DNA from: Aliivibrio wodanis
GTDB lineage: Bacteria; Pseudomonadota; Gammaproteobacteria; Enterobacterales; Vibrionaceae
DNA: 64,000 nt
Reading direction: 5' to 3'
NCBI GenBank assembly: GCA_000953695.1
Contig: LN554847.1
Span: 437,801-501,800, forward strand
The notes below the pieces were generated by a model. That model saw nothing but the letters and a program-made list of their open reading frames with translations. It did no database searches and was not told the origin of the DNA. The position numbers were made by a program, and so were the translations under genes. Numbering within the stretch: the stretch's first letter is position 1; the number at the start of each line of letters is the position of its first letter. Shown one piece after another: positions 47,216 through 56,982 of the stretch.

Positions 47216-47332
47216 AGCCCATCTTGATGGGCTAGGAGTCAAGAGGATTTCCTCTTGCCCGCAGCTATCGTGCATCTTTTGCGTAGCAAAAGTGTGACGA
47301 TAGCGCAGCGGGTTGCATTGTCGTCACACTTT
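47216..47332. other. Cluster of perfect hairpins between KAP and integrase genes
   Basis: Two 8-bp hairpins with TT loops (AGCCCATC/GATGGGCT at 47216-47233; CAAGAGGA/TCCTCTTG at 47240-47257) precede a long hairpin: GCTATCGT (47264-47271) with ACGATAGC (47297-47304), enclosing CTTTTGC GTA GCAAAAG (47276-47292). A 12-bp alternative pair (47289-47300 with 47321-47332) excludes the long hairpin. Candidates: origin of transfer, integrase arm sites, or structured RNA. The rest of 46970-47369 holds no gene. Confidence 0.6.
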
Positions 47333-47369
47333 CAGTGAACGCCTATCTCGAGGTTGTCCCCAATATCAT

Positions 47370-48653
47370 TTATGCATTTAAGCTGATATCTATGTCGTCT
47401 AAACGAAATAGATTGACGGCCTCTACAAGCTGCTCAGGCTCCAGTCGTTTACCATATCTACCGTAGGTCATGTTTTGATGTTTATGGCCTACAATTTCAG
47501 ACACTACATGCTCTTCGACATTCGCTCGTTTTAACTCATCAATAAAAGTATGACGGAATGAATAGGCGGTAGCTCGTTGTCCTGCTTTAAATCCCACGTC
47601 ATTAAGAATGTTGCCGAAGGTCTTTCTATAATCTTTTGACCAATCATTATCTGCACCGCGAGGCTTTACATTAAAGAGCTGTGTTTCTTTTGCTCGCTGG
47701 CGAGCTTTCACAAAGGCTAAGAAGCCCATCTCTAACAATGTTTGATGAATGGGTACGGTTCGATTAGATAACTGGTTTTTCAGCTTCTGAGCGTCACCAG
47801 AGTCCGAGAACTGAATGCAAGGCAGTTCGCCTTGTTTGATATCCCGAACTTGAAGTTGACAAGCTTCTGACGGCCTGCAACCTTGATAAAGCATCAATAA
47901 GGTTATCCACTTAAAGTCTGTGTTTTGTTTGCGATAAGCGTCGTTTGAGAATAGCTTCTGTAAATCCTCATTTTTCCAACGTTGTCGCTGCTCTTGAGCA
48001 CTCTTTGCATTTTTAGAGGATGTTTTGACGACAGCGAATGGATTAGCTGTAATAAGCTCATGAGCCAAACACCAATTAAAAAACTGTCTATTTGCCGCAA
48101 TGTAGTCTTTTAATGTTTTGCTGCTTAATTTTCGTTTGAGTAATCGGTCTCGATAGTGCATTGCTATGCTATTGGTGGGCTTATCTGCATTTAATTCTTT
48201 TAGATAGCCTAAAAAATCATTACACCGTTGCTCTAACTGAGTAAGGGTGAGTTGTGTTACACCTTCTAATTTCTTAGATTGGATAAATTCAGTGAGTGTA
48301 CTTGACGTAATAACAGGTAAGGGTGTAGAGATTTTTATTTTTGGTGAAGGATCTACCACAAGCTTAGGGGCTTTGGTTTGAGTTTCAGGTTGTGCGCTAT
48401 AAGCGGCTCGTAGGGTGTTAATCGACTCAGCCAGTTCAGTTTTAAACTCGACAAGCGTTAAAGAGAGCGCAATGGCTTTCTCAAACAATGCATGAAGTAA
48501 TTGAACTTGCTCAACATTTCGACGATAAGCGGTTTTACGCTCACGAGTAAGTAGGGAGAATTTTAGTTCGTTAGGATAACCACTTTCACGGAGTGAAACT
48601 GGAGTAGCGATACGAGTATAGTACACGCTATTTGGGAGTCTTAATAAGTACAT
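47370..48653 (-). CDS. Tyrosine recombinase (island integrase)
   Basis: A 427-residue phage-type integrase. An N-terminal arm-binding region and SAM-like core-binding domain (about 160-270) lead to the catalytic domain: Arg in YQGCRPSEACQLQ, the R-H pair in AYSFRHTFIDEL, the GHKHQN segment, and the nucleophile Tyr in YGRYGKRLEP. I choose ATG 48653, with AAAGG eight bases upstream; the longer frame to 48815 would read through the tRNA terminator and into the tRNA gene. It sits 86 bases from the tRNA-Ser 3' end, the usual place for an integrase using that tRNA as attB. The outer island unit has no integrase, so this one may serve both. Confidence 0.92.
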   Translation of the reverse strand: MYLLRLPNSVYYTRIATPVSLRESGYPNELKFSLLTRERKTAYRRNVEQVQLLHALFEKAIALSLTLVEFKTELAESINTLRAAYSAQPETQTKAPKLVVDPSPKIKISTPLPVITSSTLTEFIQSKKLEGVTQLTLTQLEQRCNDFLGYLKELNADKPTNSIAMHYRDRLLKRKLSSKTLKDYIAANRQFFNWCLAHELITANPFAVVKTSSKNAKSAQEQRQRWKNEDLQKLFSNDAYRKQNTDFKWITLLMLYQGCRPSEACQLQVRDIKQGELPCIQFSDSGDAQKLKNQLSNRTVPIHQTLLEMGFLAFVKARQRAKETQLFNVKPRGADNDWSKDYRKTFGNILNDVGFKAGQRATAYSFRHTFIDELKRANVEEHVVSEIVGHKHQNMTYGRYGKRLEPEQLVEAVNLFRLDDIDISLNA

Positions 48654-48696
48654 CTGTGCCACCTTTCTGTGCAAGGTGATTTTCGATAGTACAGAT

Positions 48697-48726
48697 ACAA
48701 AAAAACCGCTGTAAAAACAGCGGTTT
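48697..48726 (-). terminator. tRNA-Ser terminator
   Basis: Read on the minus strand: perfect 10-bp stem AAACCGCTGT / ACAGCGGTTT (48703-48712 with 48717-48726) followed by a T-run. It ends transcription of the tRNA gene before the integrase gene. Confidence 0.9.
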
Positions 48727-48738
48727 AATCTTTTAATT

Positions 48739-48829
48739 TGGTGGAGGGATAGGGATTTGAACCCTAGAACCGCTATTAACGGTTGCCGGTTTTCAAGACC
48801 GGTGCTTTCGACCACTCAGCCATCCCTCC
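48739..48829 (-). tRNA. tRNA-Ser, anticodon TGA
   Basis: A 91-base gene including CCA. The acceptor arms are GGAGGGA and TCCCTCC with discriminator A. The D arm reads GCTGAGTGGTCGAAAGC, the anticodon loop CTTGAAA sits between CCGGT and ACCGG, a long serine-type variable arm follows, and the T loop is GGTTCAAATCC. The gene is complete, so island insertion rebuilt its 3' end. It is the attB target of the island. Confidence 0.96.
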
Positions 48830-49116
48830 AATGCCGTGAATAATACGTATATTCATCGTTAGTGTAAAGTATAAAAATGCAATAAAAGTCCGTTTGGCGG
48901 TTTTTTATTCTGCATGTTTGTTTTTTATACGTATTATTTTGAAGTGGAAAGTTTTACTTACTAAATATCAATAAAATTAACGCTCTGCTTACACTTATTG
49001 TGAAATTTAAATTTCTAAAAATAACCTTAATTCTTCGACTATACTCAAATGTAGCTAACATATTGAATCGTTGTAGTTTCGTTAATGGACGATTCTGGTT
49101 CTCATAAGGAAATAGA

Positions 49117-52100
49117 ATGAAGCATAGAGTAAACGCTTTTGGCGCTAGACTGATTTCCATTCGATTTACGGTAGGTGGCTTATTTATTTTAGCTACATTA
49201 TTGACTGCCTTTATCGCGATTAGCTTTCAATGTTACTTTAGTAAGAAGATAGCAAAAGAGAGCACTTTATCTCAGTATGCAGAGATGTCTCAAACCGTTA
49301 GACGCTTTATTCAAAATATAGATGATGATGCTATAGCGACAACTTCGCTGCTTGCCAAAATTGGTGGGAAGGGAAATTTCGATTTAGTAAGTAATGAAAC
49401 GGAAGTACTGCAAATATTTTCAGAAGCAATGAGACACCATTCCAACTTTTATAGTATATATATTGCGGATCCTGAAGATAATTTCTTTCAATTACTCAAC
49501 TTAGAATCATCTTCAATTGTACGTAAAAACATAAATGCTACACCAGAAGATCGTTGGGTAGTCATTAAAGTATTCACAAAAGATGATCAACGTATTAAGC
49601 ATCAATATTATTTTAAAGATGATTTTACGCTTCGATTAAAAAAAGAAGCTATGAGTAACTATTATCCAACGAAACGACCATGGTATTCAACTGCGGGTCA
49701 TAAAAAACCATTTAAAACAGAGCCTTATCTATTTCACCATATAAAAACACCAGGTCAAACGTATTCAATTCATATTCCCAATAGTGATAAAGTTTTGGGA
49801 TTAGATATAGTCTTATCTTCGATTTCAGATGCCTTAAGTAATTCTTCATTAGGAAAGGCTGAAGAAACACAAAAAGAAGCCTTTATTTATAAGAGTACTG
49901 GTGAAGCTATTGCATCAAATCGTGCTCAACGTCTTGATAGCCAAATGACAGAAATATCCTTAATGAAACTAACAGCAGGTGAGAAGCAGTTAATTAATGA
50001 AACAAGAGCTTTAAAAGTATCGAATCAAGCAGATTGGGGACCTGTTGATTATATGGCCTCAGGGAAGCCTCAAGGTTTCGCCATTGACTTATTGAATATA
50101 ATCTCATCCATGACAGGGCTAAAATTCAATTACATTAATGGCTTTTCTTGGCTTGAATTAGTCGAAAAATATAATGAGGGAGAAATAGATGTGCTCCATT
50201 CAGTGGTTGCGACTAAAGAGCGCTCTCGGACTCAAATATTGAGCCAACCATTATATGAATTACCTTTTACGATCTTAAGCAAGGATAACCAGCCTAAAAT
50301 TCAACATATTGATGAATTAAGTAATAAAAAAATCGGTATTTTAGCCGGTTGGGGAATAATCAAGACACTTGAAGATCGTTATCCAAACATGAAAGTTATT
50401 CCCTACCCTAGTATTAAAGACTCACTTAATGCAGTAGTTAATGGAGAAGTCGACGCGGCTATTGAAACAGGGCTAATTGCCGAATATATAATGAAACAAT
50501 ATTTTATTAAGGGGCTACAACTTCAGGATAATGTGAAAGGTTTTTATGATAAAAATGTACCTATGTTTCATATCATGATGAAGAAAAAAGATGCTGCAAT
50601 CATTAATCTAATGAATAAAGCCATAGCCAATATTTCAGAAGAACAAAAGCAGCAACTTATAGAAAAATGGCATAATGTCAGTGATAAAAAAGGAAGTGAT
50701 GAAGATAATGTTGTTCCGTATCTTCCTTTAATTGATCTTGCGAAGACTCCTGAGCTTCAAAATCATTTAATTCAACGCCGTGTTAATGGTCAAGAGAAGT
50801 ATTTTTTTGTATCGGAATTAAATAAGGGGGAGTGGTTCTCTGTGGTAATCCCTCGTGAATTAGTCTTTGATCAGGTGAATCAAAAAATATATTATTCGAT
50901 AGCGGTGACTATACTTTTAATGGCTATGTTATCGCCTTTAGCTTGGATTTTTAGCTCCCCTATCGTTAATCCTATAAGCCTACTTGAGGCTCAAACACTA
51001 AAAATAAAAGCGCGTGATTATGATAATGTACAGCAGGTTGATACTCGCATTAAAGAAGTGTGGGAATTGTCATTATCTATGGTTCTAATGGCTCAAGATC
51101 TTAAAAAGTATGAAAAAGCGCAAGAAGAGTTTGTTGAGGCTTTCATTCAGCTAATCGCGCAAGCTATCGATGATAAATCCCCTTATACCGCAGGGCATTG
51201 TAATCGTGTTCCTGAATTAGGAATGCTGTTAGCTTCAGCAGCAGAAGAGTCAACGAGCGAAGCATTTAAATCATTTAAATTTAAAAATGATGATGAACGA
51301 CGAGAGTTTAGAATTGCAGCTTGGTTGCATGACTGTGGAAAAATTACAACACCAGAGCATATTGTTGACAAAGGAACAAAATTGGAAGCCAATTATAATC
51401 GGATCCATGAAGTACGTATGCGATTTGAAGTGCTATGGAGAGACGCAGAGATTAAATATTTGAAAGCGTTATCTATTAATCCTAATGATAAGGCGAAACT
51501 AAAAATTAAGTTAGAGTCGACACAAAATGAACTACAAGACGATTTCTTATTTGTAGCTGCGGCGAATGTGGGCTCTGAATGCATGAGTGATGATAAAATT
51601 GCTCGAATTCATCAAATAGCAGAGAAAAAGTGGGATCGTTATTTTGATGATAAAGTGGGTTTATCTCCACTTGAAGATCTATCAGTAGTGCGTGATAACG
51701 AAACGTTGCCAGTACAAGAGTACTTACTAAGTGATAAATCGAATCATATTATTAATCGTGAGCGTGATTTTATGATTGACCCTAAGTTTGGAATTAAAAT
51801 GGAAGTTCCTGAGTGCCTTTATAATTTAGGTGAGATTTATAACTTAACAATAAAGCGTGGTACCTTGACTCCTGAAGATCGCTTTAAAATTAATGAGCAT
51901 ATGATCAGCACTATTAAAATGTTAGAAAGCTTACCATTTCCGCAGGAACTAGCTCGCGTGCCTCGCTATGCTTCTACTCACCATGAGACTTTAAAAGGAA
52001 CGGGGTACCCAAGGAAACTCATGGCGAAAGACCTTTCTATCCCAGAGCGTATCTTGGTTCTATCTGATATTTTTGAGGCACTCACTGCAGCAGATCGACC

Positions 52101-52287
52101 ATATAAAAAAGCTAAAACGATCAGTTTAGCGCTCAAGATTATACGTAATATGGTACTTGATGATCATGTCGATAAAGAAGTGTTTAATTTATTTTTACAA
52201 AGTGGAGTGTATTTGGTTTACGCTGAAACGTATTTACAATCAGAGCAAATTGATGAAGTAGATATTGCAGCATTAATGATTGATTAA
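49117..52287 (+). CDS. Cache/solute-binding/HD-GYP transmembrane receptor, copy 1
   Basis: A 1056-residue inner-membrane receptor and probable cyclic-di-GMP phosphodiesterase. Order: TM1 (about 15-38); a Cache domain (about 40-280; RPWYSTAGHKK and GLDIVLSSISDAL landmarks); a periplasmic SBP_bac_3 domain (about 295-530; VSNQADWGPVDYMASGKPQG, EIDVLHSVVATKERS); TM2 (about 590-612); a HAMP-like linker; and HD-GYP with LHDCGKITTPEHI (His738-Asp739) and THHETLKGTGYPRKL (GYP about 963). About 225 residues separate the two metal motifs, much more than in standard HD-GYP proteins. The next gene is a full-length paralogue. The ligand may be an amino acid or other small solute. Confidence 0.85.
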   Translation: MKHRVNAFGARLISIRFTVGGLFILATLLTAFIAISFQCYFSKKIAKESTLSQYAEMSQTVRRFIQNIDDDAIATTSLLAKIGGKGNFDLVSNETEVLQIFSEAMRHHSNFYSIYIADPEDNFFQLLNLESSSIVRKNINATPEDRWVVIKVFTKDDQRIKHQYYFKDDFTLRLKKEAMSNYYPTKRPWYSTAGHKKPFKTEPYLFHHIKTPGQTYSIHIPNSDKVLGLDIVLSSISDALSNSSLGKAEETQKEAFIYKSTGEAIASNRAQRLDSQMTEISLMKLTAGEKQLINETRALKVSNQADWGPVDYMASGKPQGFAIDLLNIISSMTGLKFNYINGFSWLELVEKYNEGEIDVLHSVVATKERSRTQILSQPLYELPFTILSKDNQPKIQHIDELSNKKIGILAGWGIIKTLEDRYPNMKVIPYPSIKDSLNAVVNGEVDAAIETGLIAEYIMKQYFIKGLQLQDNVKGFYDKNVPMFHIMMKKKDAAIINLMNKAIANISEEQKQQLIEKWHNVSDKKGSDEDNVVPYLPLIDLAKTPELQNHLIQRRVNGQEKYFFVSELNKGEWFSVVIPRELVFDQVNQKIYYSIAVTILLMAMLSPLAWIFSSPIVNPISLLEAQTLKIKARDYDNVQQVDTRIKEVWELSLSMVLMAQDLKKYEKAQEEFVEAFIQLIAQAIDDKSPYTAGHCNRVPELGMLLASAAEESTSEAFKSFKFKNDDERREFRIAAWLHDCGKITTPEHIVDKGTKLEANYNRIHEVRMRFEVLWRDAEIKYLKALSINPNDKAKLKIKLESTQNELQDDFLFVAAANVGSECMSDDKIARIHQIAEKKWDRYFDDKVGLSPLEDLSVVRDNETLPVQEYLLSDKSNHIINRERDFMIDPKFGIKMEVPECLYNLGEIYNLTIKRGTLTPEDRFKINEHMISTIKMLESLPFPQELARVPRYASTHHETLKGTGYPRKLMAKDLSIPERILVLSDIFEALTAADRPYKKAKTISLALKIIRNMVLDDHVDKEVFNLFLQSGVYLVYAETYLQSEQIDEVDIAALMID

Positions 52288-52429
52288 CGACTAAGTAAAA
52301 AGGGAATTTTATTTAGATGAATTTTTATTACTTATAACCTTATTTTTCGTAATAAATTAAGCTTATGCTATATTAGAACATGATGGGTTACTAATAGTTT
52401 AGTGGCTAGGAAATATTATTAGGATGATA

Positions 52430-55400
52430 ATGAAGAATAAGAAAAAGGATTTTCATACTAAGCGAGTATCAATACGCTTTACTGTAGGTGGCTTGTTTGT
52501 TATCGCAACGTTATTAACAGCAGCTATAGCAATTGGTTTTCAGTTTTATTTTAGTAAGCAAATAGCAACGGAGAATGCATTAACTACTTATTCTTCAATG
52601 TCAAAAACTGTCAGCCGTTATATCCAAAATATAGACCAAGATGCGATATCTACGACACGTTTATTGGCTCAAATGGGCAGCTCAAGTGTGTTTAAGGGCG
52701 AAAAATCTGAAGAAGACATTCGTTTAATTCTTGCAGAAGCCATGAAAAGTAACCCTCACTTTTATAGTTTGTATTTTGCTTCAGAGAATGATGATTTTTA
52801 CCAGTTAATCAATTTAGAATCGTCTTCTATTGTAAGAGAAAAAATAGAAGCAACACATAGAGACCGATGGGTATTAATTAAAATCTTTAATGATGGTGAT
52901 AAACGAGTTAGGCATGATTATTTTTATCTAGAGGACTTCAAACTTCGTTATAAGAAAGAATCAAAAAGTAATTATTATCCGACACAGAGACCTTGGTTTT
53001 TATCTGCAGGAGAAGGCTACGCATATAAGTCTGCTCCTTATTTATTTCAACATTTAAAGATAACCGGACAAACGTATTCAATTAAAATACCACAAAGAAA
53101 TAAGGTATTAGGTGTCGATATTGTATTGTCTTCAATTTCTTATGCAATGTTAAATTCATCATTAGGTAAGGCTAGTGAAACTCAGCAAGAAGCATTTATT
53201 TATAAAAGAACTGGCGATATTATAGCCTCTAATCAAGGTATTGCTCAATATTCCCCCCTGTTAAACATAGAGCCATTAACATTAACGGATAATGAAAAAA
53301 ATACAGTAGAAAAAAGCCGTTCACTAAAGGTTTCTAATCAATTGTCATGGGGGCCAATTGATTTTACCGTTGCGGGTAAGCCTCAAGGTTATGCGATTGA
53401 CCTTATGAATATAATTTCTGAAAAAACAGGATTAAAATTCGAATATATTAATGGATTCTCTTGGTCTAATTTAGTTGAAAGGTATCACGATGGTAGCTTA
53501 GACATACTTCATTCAGTATTGAAAACTAAAGAGAGAGAAGCGGCTCAACAAGTGAGTGTGCCATTGTATGAATTACCATTTGCAATTGTAACTAAGGCAA
53601 GTGTTAATAATATTAAGAATATAGATGAATTAAAAGATAAAAAAATTGCAATGTTGGAAGGCTGGAGTATTATTCCCATGCTTAAAAAACAGTTTCCCCA
53701 GATAGATATTGTTACTTATCCAACAGTAAAGGAGTTATTGTATGCGGTTAGTATAGATAAAGTATTTGCTGCTATTGAACCTTCGTTAATTATTCAGCAT
53801 GCTATTAAGCAGTATTTTATCGAGGGGTTAAAAATACATCAGGGTATAGAAGGGTTTGATGGTGAGTATTCTCCTGTATTCCATTTAATGATGAAGCAAG
53901 AAGATACTGAAATTGTTAATATTATAAATAGAGCGATAGAGAGTATTACGTTAGAGCAAAGAAAAAGACTTGAAAACAAATGGTATAATATCGATGAAAT
54001 ATCAGTAAGTAACAATGATACCGTTGTTCCATATCTCGCATTGTTTGAATTAGCCCACGCATCAACACTACAAAATAAGTTGGTTAAACGTGAAGTTAAT
54101 GGTAAGGAAAAATATTTCTTTGTTAGCCAACTTAATAATAATGAATTTTTTGCTGTAGTAATTCCATCGAAATTGATTTATTCAAAGGTAACTGAAAAGA
54201 TATATCTATCTATAATAATTACGATGGCTTTAATGGGAGGGTTATTACCTTTAGCATGGAAATTTGGCGCTCCGATAGTTAATCCTATTCGTCAATTAGA
54301 AGAAGAAACAATTAAAATAAAAAATAGAAAATATGATGAAGTTCAGCAGGTGGATAGTCGTATTAAAGAGGTTTGGGAGCTTTCTGCTTCAATTGCTTCT
54401 ATGGCACAAGACTTAAAACAACATGAAAAAACGCAAGAAGAGTTTGTAGAAGCGTTTATTCAACTAATTGCACAAGCAATCGATGATAAATCGCCGTACA
54501 CCGCTGGACATTGTAACCGAGTACCTGAATTAGCTATGATGTTAGCTAATGCTGCGCATGAATCTGAACTTGATGGAATAAAATCATTTAAATTTTTAAA
54601 TAATGATGAACGTCGTGAGTTTAGGATTGCAGCTTGGCTTCATGATTGTGGAAAAATCACAACGCCTGAGCATATCGTAGATAAAGGTTCGAAATTAGAA
54701 ACAAATTACAATCGTATTCATGAGATCCGTATGCGATTTGAAGTATTATGGCGTGATGCAGATATATCATATTACAAATTAATGGCTGAAGAGCCAAACA
54801 ATCAAGAACGTTGGGGGATTGAGCGAGATGAGATCCAGAAAAAGTTAAAAGATGACTTTAACTTTGTCGCAATAGCGAATGTCGGTGGTGAATTCATGAG
54901 TGAAGAGCACCAGAAACGAATTCGTGATATTGCAAATATTCAGTGGGATCGATACTTTGATAATACATTAGGTTTATCTCCAATCGAAGAGTTGAAACTG
55001 AATAACATTACTCAAGAGTATCCAATGAAAGAGAGTCTTTTATCTGATAAGCCTGAGCATATTATTAAGCGAGAACGCGATTTTGTTATTGACTCTAAGT
55101 TTGGTATTAAAATGGATGTACCTGAGCATCAGTATAACCTAGGGGAAATATATAACTTATGTATATCTCGCGGTACCTTAACTAACGAAGACCGTTTCAA
55201 AATTAATGAGCATATGATTAGTACTATTAAAATGCTTGATAGCCTTCCTTTCCCTCCTGAGTTACAACGAGTGCCGCGATATGCATCTACTCACCATGAA
55301 ACATTAAAGGGAACAGGCTATCCAAGAAAACTGTCTGCAGATGATTTATCGCTACCAGAACGGATCTTGGTGCTTTCTGATATTTTTGAAGCCTTAACTG

Positions 55401-55600
55401 CTGCTGATAGACCATATAAAAAAGCAAAGCCAATAAGTTTATCTTTAAAAATTATGCGTAATATGGTGTTAGATGAACATATCGATAAAAATATCTTTAA
55501 TCTGTTTTTACAAAGTAAAACTTATCTAACTTACGCCAAGGAATACTTAAAATCAGAGCAAATTGACGAAGTAGATATTGCAGCATTAATGATTGATTAA
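52430..55600 (+). CDS. Cache/solute-binding/HD-GYP transmembrane receptor, copy 2
   Basis: A tandem paralogue of the preceding gene, of almost equal length (1056 residues from ATG 52430, which has AGGA about six bases upstream; ATG 52424 is too close to it). It has the same order: TM1, Cache (RPWFLSAGEGYAYKSAPYLF, cited in part), SBP_bac_3 (VSNQLSWGPIDFTVAGKPQG), TM2, linker and HD-GYP (WLHDCGKITTPEHI; THHETLKGTGYPRKL). The cytoplasmic halves are nearly identical, while the periplasmic halves differ more, so the pair probably sends the same output for different ligands. Both end in SEQIDEVDIAALMID. A 142-base gap separates them, enough for a separate promoter. Confidence 0.85.
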   Translation: MKNKKKDFHTKRVSIRFTVGGLFVIATLLTAAIAIGFQFYFSKQIATENALTTYSSMSKTVSRYIQNIDQDAISTTRLLAQMGSSSVFKGEKSEEDIRLILAEAMKSNPHFYSLYFASENDDFYQLINLESSSIVREKIEATHRDRWVLIKIFNDGDKRVRHDYFYLEDFKLRYKKESKSNYYPTQRPWFLSAGEGYAYKSAPYLFQHLKITGQTYSIKIPQRNKVLGVDIVLSSISYAMLNSSLGKASETQQEAFIYKRTGDIIASNQGIAQYSPLLNIEPLTLTDNEKNTVEKSRSLKVSNQLSWGPIDFTVAGKPQGYAIDLMNIISEKTGLKFEYINGFSWSNLVERYHDGSLDILHSVLKTKEREAAQQVSVPLYELPFAIVTKASVNNIKNIDELKDKKIAMLEGWSIIPMLKKQFPQIDIVTYPTVKELLYAVSIDKVFAAIEPSLIIQHAIKQYFIEGLKIHQGIEGFDGEYSPVFHLMMKQEDTEIVNIINRAIESITLEQRKRLENKWYNIDEISVSNNDTVVPYLALFELAHASTLQNKLVKREVNGKEKYFFVSQLNNNEFFAVVIPSKLIYSKVTEKIYLSIIITMALMGGLLPLAWKFGAPIVNPIRQLEEETIKIKNRKYDEVQQVDSRIKEVWELSASIASMAQDLKQHEKTQEEFVEAFIQLIAQAIDDKSPYTAGHCNRVPELAMMLANAAHESELDGIKSFKFLNNDERREFRIAAWLHDCGKITTPEHIVDKGSKLETNYNRIHEIRMRFEVLWRDADISYYKLMAEEPNNQERWGIERDEIQKKLKDDFNFVAIANVGGEFMSEEHQKRIRDIANIQWDRYFDNTLGLSPIEELKLNNITQEYPMKESLLSDKPEHIIKRERDFVIDSKFGIKMDVPEHQYNLGEIYNLCISRGTLTNEDRFKINEHMISTIKMLDSLPFPPELQRVPRYASTHHETLKGTGYPRKLSADDLSLPERILVLSDIFEALTAADRPYKKAKPISLSLKIMRNMVLDEHIDKNIFNLFLQSKTYLTYAKEYLKSEQIDEVDIAALMID

Positions 55601-55631
55601 GTTGTAGGAACGAAATAAATACATAGGTGTG

Positions 55632-55668
55632 CCTAGTGGAGGATTTTGTAAGGAAACTTACCACTAGG
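55632..55668. other. Hairpin between receptor copy 2 and rhlE
   Basis: 8-bp stem CCTAGTGG / CCACTAGG (55632-55639 with 55661-55668), with no clear T-run. Either a weak terminator or structure in the rhlE leader. Confidence 0.4.
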
Positions 55669-55724
55669 GGAACCAATACTAATTTGCTACAATCAGCAAA
55701 AATTTTAGTACTTAAAGGTTCGTC

Positions 55725-56981
55725 ATGTCATTTGCGTCATTAGGGTTATCTGAGCAACTTCTTAAAACCGTTTCAGAGTTGGGTTTTAAAGAAGCTACTG
55801 CTGTTCAAGAACAAGCTATACCTCTCGTATTAGAAGGGCATGATGTACTTGCAGGAGCACAAACAGGTACCGGTAAAACAGCCGCATTTGGCTTACCTCT
55901 AATTCAGCGTCTTCTTGAAAATCAGCAACAGCGTAGCGCTAATTCAAAAGTTATTCGCAGTTTAATTTTGACACCAACACGAGAATTAGCACAGCAAGTT
56001 TTTGATAGTTTAGTAAGCTATACCAAAAATACAGAGTTGAAAGTGGTGGTGGCTTATGGCGGTACCAGCATTAATGTGCAAAAAGATAATTTAGTGGGTG
56101 GCGCTGATATTTTAGTGGCAACACCAGGCCGATTATTAGATCTTGTGCATATAGATACGATCATTCTAAATCAAGCTAAATACTTGGTACTAGATGAAGC
56201 TGATCGTATGTTAGATATGGGTTTTATCCCTGATATAAAAAAAATCTTGCGCAAAATGCCAGCAGAGCATCAAACGTTATTTTTCTCAGCGACATTTAGC
56301 AAGAAAGTAAGAGAAATTGCTTACTATATGTTACATAAACCAAAAGAAGTTCAAGTTACACCGACAAATAGTACGGCAGATACGGTTGAGCAAATGGTGT
56401 ATCCAGTAGATAAGCATCGTAAAAGTGAATTACTAGCTTATTTAATCGGTTCACGTAACTGGCAACAAGTTCTTGTGTTTACTAAAACGAAGCAAGGCTC
56501 TGATGATCTAGTTAAAGAGCTGAAAAAAGATGGTATTAAAGCCGCTTCTATTAATGGAGATAAGAGCCAAGGGGCGCGCCTACGTGCATTGGAAGAGTTT
56601 AAAACTGGTAAAGTCCGTGCGTTGATTGCTACTGATGTTGCTGCTCGTGGTCTTGATATTGAGCAATTAGAATGCGTTATCAATTATGAATTACCATTTA
56701 AAGCTGAAGACTATGTTCACCGTATTGGACGTACTGGTCGTGCTGGGAATACGGGTAAAGCGATTTCATTAATGAGTATAGATGAAGAGTACTTGTTAAA
56801 AGCGATTGAAACATTATTGGATTCACGATTACCCCAAGAGTGGTTGAAAGGTTATGAACCAGATCCAAATGCGCCAGTGAGAGATGATCGTCCTAGACAA
56901 AGCCGAGGTCGTTCTTCTGATAAACGCAAAATGAAAGCAAAAATGAAAGTTCATGCAAACCGTGGTAAAAATAAGCGTTAA
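55725..56981 (+). CDS. rhlE: DEAD-box RNA helicase, RhlE group
   Basis: A 418-residue ATP-dependent RNA helicase that helps unwind structured RNA during ribosome assembly and mRNA turnover. Motifs in order: Q motif (FKEATAVQEQAIP), I AGAQTGTGKT, Ia PTRELAQQ, GG, Ib TPGRLL, II DEAD (Asp157 in VLDEADRMLDMGF), III SAT, IV VFTKTK, V ATDVAARGLDI, VI HRIGRTGRAG. The basic, unstructured tail (SRGRSSDKRKMKAKMK) is typical of RhlE. The RhlE assignment rests on overall layout; SrmB or DbpA would have different tails. Confidence 0.88.
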   Translation: MSFASLGLSEQLLKTVSELGFKEATAVQEQAIPLVLEGHDVLAGAQTGTGKTAAFGLPLIQRLLENQQQRSANSKVIRSLILTPTRELAQQVFDSLVSYTKNTELKVVVAYGGTSINVQKDNLVGGADILVATPGRLLDLVHIDTIILNQAKYLVLDEADRMLDMGFIPDIKKILRKMPAEHQTLFFSATFSKKVREIAYYMLHKPKEVQVTPTNSTADTVEQMVYPVDKHRKSELLAYLIGSRNWQQVLVFTKTKQGSDDLVKELKKDGIKAASINGDKSQGARLRALEEFKTGKVRALIATDVAARGLDIEQLECVINYELPFKAEDYVHRIGRTGRAGNTGKAISLMSIDEEYLLKAIETLLDSRLPQEWLKGYEPDPNAPVRDDRPRQSRGRSSDKRKMKAKMKVHANRGKNKR

Positions 56982-56982
56982 T

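Noticed and set aside
47216-47332. Retron msr/msd or toxin-antitoxin RNA
   Set aside because: No reverse transcriptase or small toxin gene lies nearby; only structure is visible, so I list it as an unexplained hairpin cluster.
48654-48815. Longer integrase reading frame starting at 48815
   Set aside because: It would run through the tRNA terminator and most of the tRNA-Ser gene, and its first 54 codons do not look like an integrase; ATG 48653 has a good ribosome site.
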